Below are positions 62,460 through 64,000 of a DNA stretch of 64,000 bases, in pieces. The stretch is from Aquimarina latercula DSM 2041 (GTDB lineage: Bacteria > Bacteroidota > Bacteroidia > Flavobacteriales > Flavobacteriaceae). A program made the position numbers and the translations under genes. Position 1 is the stretch's first letter. Every line of letters starts with the position of its first letter. Below the pieces are notes generated by a model. The model was not told the DNA's origin. It ran no database searches and was given only the letters and a program-made list of their open reading frames with translations. The stretch lies in the NCBI RefSeq assembly GCF_000430645.1, contig NZ_AUMK01000004.1, positions 372,001 through 436,000 on the forward strand, read 5' to 3'.

Positions 62460-63062
62460 ATGAAAACTCTAAATCTAGTGGTAATTGCTTTTCTTACTAT
62501 TGTTGTTCTTGGCTGCAAAGGAGATAAGAAGGAAGGAAAGGAATATGATAAAAAAGTAAACGAAGAAATCACAGAAGAAACTACTGAGGAAAAAGAAGAT
62601 AAGAGCGAGATAAAAACATTAGCGATCTCTTTAACACCAAAAAGTGATAGCAATGTATCTGGTAATATTACTTTTACAGAAGAAAGCGGTATGGTTACTA
62701 TGGTTGCTTATTTAAATGGATTATCAGAAGGAGAACATGCGATTCATATTCACGAAAAAGCAGACTGTTCTTCTGTAGATGGTAAATCTACCGGAGGCCA
62801 TTGGAATCCAACTATGGAACCTCATGGAAAATGGGGAGCTTCAAAAGGTTACCACAAAGGAGATATTGGTAACTTTAATGCTGCTACAGATGGTAAAGGA
62901 TCTATCACCTTCGCTACAAATGAATGGTGTATTGGTTGCGAGGACAAGAAAAAAGATATTGTAGGTAAAGCTATAATAGTACATCAAGGAACTGATGATT
63001 ACACTTCTCAACCTTCAGGTGCTGCCGGAAGTAGAGTTAGTTGTGGTGGAATTATAGAATAA
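62460..63062 (+). CDS. sodC: Cu/Zn superoxide dismutase family lipoprotein
   Basis: 200 residues with an SPase II signal (VVLGC) and an acidic/Lys linker of 40 residues. The dismutase domain has the copper and zinc ligands in HAIHIHEKADCSS, GGHWNP, HGKWG/KGYHKGDIGN and the late IIVHQGTDDY, and the disulfide cysteines in ADCSS and SRVSCGG. It should convert superoxide in the periplasm or on the surface. The terminator at 63097 separates it from the sigma factor gene. Confidence 0.9.
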   Translation: MKTLNLVVIAFLTIVVLGCKGDKKEGKEYDKKVNEEITEETTEEKEDKSEIKTLAISLTPKSDSNVSGNITFTEESGMVTMVAYLNGLSEGEHAIHIHEKADCSSVDGKSTGGHWNPTMEPHGKWGASKGYHKGDIGNFNAATDGKGSITFATNEWCIGCEDKKKDIVGKAIIVHQGTDDYTSQPSGAAGSRVSCGGIIE

Positions 63063-63096
63063 GAAATAAAACTTTATAAAGTAATTAAATATAAGA

Positions 63097-63133
63097 AGAG
63101 TATATCCATAAGATGTGCTCTTTTTCTTTTTTT
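63097..63133 (+). terminator. Rho-independent terminator of sodC
   Basis: AAGAGTATATC (63097-63107) pairs with GATGTGCTCTT (63113-63123) over 11 positions with two G-U pairs and a five-base loop, followed by TTTCTTTTTTT. Confidence 0.75.
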
Positions 63134-63174
63134 AAAGAAAAGCAGTACTTTAGTAATATACGAACGGACTTTGC

Positions 63175-63705
63175 ATGCAGCCTAGAGAATTAATAATTCA
63201 GTTACAACAAAAAAACGAAAAGGCGTTTCAACGTATTTATGAAATGTATTCCGAAAATGTACTAGGTATTATTCATAGCATTCTAAAAGATGAGACTTTA
63301 TCTGAAGAAGTATTACAGGATGTATTTATAAAAGTTTGGGATAAAGCAGATACATATTCCGAAAAAAAAGGACGTTTTTTTACTTGGATACTTAATATTG
63401 CTCGAAATGCTGCTATTGATAAAACAAGATCTTTAGGGTTTAAAAATTCTCAACAAAACCAAACTGCTGATTCTTTCGTAGATATATTAGAAGATAAAAA
63501 TAGTTTCTCAAGTAAAGTTGACGCTATAGGTATAAAAAAGTATATAGAAATACTTGAACCTATTTGTAAAAAAGTTATTGATTTATTGTTTTTTAAAGGG
63601 TTCACACAAAAAGAGGCTTCAGAAGAATTAAACATTCCAATTGGAACGATTAAAACTCGGAACAGAATTTGCATTAATAAATTAAGAGAAGTCTTGGCTG
63701 AATAA
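63175..63705 (+). CDS. ECF-type RNA polymerase sigma factor
   Basis: 176 residues. Sigma region 2 (AFQRIYEMYSENVLGIIHSIL, DEVLQDVFIKVWDKADTY-like text SEEVLQDVFIKVWDK) and region 4 (CKKVIDLLFFKGFTQKEASEELNIPIGTIKTR) are plain. The gene starts 2 bases before an anti-sigma gene, the usual arrangement. The regulon is unknown; the neighbouring sodC makes an oxidative or envelope stress role possible. Confidence 0.92.
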   Translation: MQPRELIIQLQQKNEKAFQRIYEMYSENVLGIIHSILKDETLSEEVLQDVFIKVWDKADTYSEKKGRFFTWILNIARNAAIDKTRSLGFKNSQQNQTADSFVDILEDKNSFSSKVDAIGIKKYIEILEPICKKVIDLLFFKGFTQKEASEELNIPIGTIKTRNRICINKLREVLAE

Positions 63706-63707
63706 TT

Positions 63708-64000
63708 ATGGATATAGAACAATACATATCATCTGGAATATTAGAGCTTTATGTATACGGCGCATTATCCGAAAAAGAGAATGCCGAAGTATACAAAGCT
63801 TTAAAAGAACATCCAGAAATTGAACAAGAAGTAAGAGAGATTGAAAAATCTCTTATGCAACTTTCTGTATCAGCAGCTCCTTATAACCCAGAATCTGTTT
63901 TTAATCGTATTAAGGAAAAACTAAATCTTACGGATAAAGAAACAGATGTGATCCCTATTACTCCTAAACGAACAAATTGGACTACGTATATTGGTTGGGC
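63708..64000 (+). CDS. Anti-sigma factor, 3' end outside window
   Basis: The ATG at 63708 follows the sigma factor stop by two bases and the frame is open to the end of the window (97 codons). The N-terminus reads MDIEQYISSGILELYVYGAL and continues as a helical zinc-free anti-sigma domain (NAEVYKALKEHPEIEQEV); a membrane helix seems to begin near the window end (WTTYIGW). It matches RskA-type membrane anti-sigma factors of Bacteroidota. Confidence 0.83.
   Translation, partial: MDIEQYISSGILELYVYGALSEKENAEVYKALKEHPEIEQEVREIEKSLMQLSVSAAPYNPESVFNRIKEKLNLTDKETDVIPITPKRTNWTTYIGW

Noticed and set aside
1..64000. CRISPR array, insertion sequence, prophage, tRNA or rRNA
   Set aside because: No regular direct repeats with spacers, no transposase or integrase reading frame and no tRNA cloverleaf were seen on either strand.

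Overview
The window is about 64 kb of AT-rich chromosomal DNA from a member of the Bacteroidota, most likely a marine Flavobacteriaceae species of the Aquimarina type (the genus is inference). Signs of this are promoters of the TTG-N18-21-TAnnTTTG type, many SPase II lipoproteins, type IX secretion (T9SS) C-terminal sorting domains on secreted enzymes, and families typical of flavobacteria such as Lacal_2735, DUF2490, DUF3037 with HipA-like kinase, DUF547 and LVIVD-repeat proteins. No rRNA, tRNA, insertion sequence or CRISPR array was seen.

Region 1 (1-6.9 kb) is the accessory-looking part. The 3' end of a DUF2459 gene is followed by a type VI secretion cluster: a VgrG spike, an unrecognised 315-residue protein in the adaptor position, a PAAR-like protein with membrane segments and a long C-terminal extension, a membrane protein and a small lipoprotein. 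The last four genes are tightly packed, with 1- to 4-base stop/start overlaps at the three junctions between them. Downstream lie a DUF3592-like membrane protein and a decayed partial copy of the membrane-protein gene. This looks like a spike-loaded effector with candidate immunity partners, plus the relic of an older cassette.

Region 2 (6.9-14.8 kb) carries secreted and cytoplasmic hydrolases: an M28 peptidase with a changed metal ligand, an esterase, an M1 aminopeptidase, an arginase-family enzyme, an ankyrin protein, a TauE-type transporter, Lacal_2735, CIA30 and a GH26 mannanase-type lipoprotein. Region 3 (14.8-24.8 kb) has an ABC-F ATPase, a monocistronic unknown lipoprotein with a clear promoter and terminator, a YdeI-type protein, two amidohydrolases around a DUF3291 protein, and a pirin. 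Region 4 (24.8-32.5 kb) has two tandem hybrid sensor kinases, the first with Gln in place of the phospho-accepting His, a DUF1853 protein, and a MoxR-like AAA ATPase/VWA pair on the other strand.

Region 5 (32.7-44.8 kb) is rich in exported enzymes: M28 peptidase, class A beta-lactamase-like hydrolase, metallo-beta-lactamase-fold protein, VPS10/BNR propeller protein, S9 peptidase, DUF2490, isochorismatase-like hydrolase and DUF547. Region 6 (44.8-48.9 kb, minus strand) is a three-gene surface-protein operon: a short T9SS cargo protein and two large tail-fibre-like paralogues. Region 7 (49.1-64 kb) holds a HipA-like kinase/DUF3037 pair, a class C beta-lactamase-like protein, an alpha/beta-hydrolase-OsmC fusion, a T9SS-exported metallophosphoesterase, a T9SS-exported M36 metalloprotease, a second YdeI-type protein, two LVIVD propeller lipoproteins, a Cu/Zn superoxide dismutase, and an ECF sigma factor followed by an anti-sigma gene cut by the window end.
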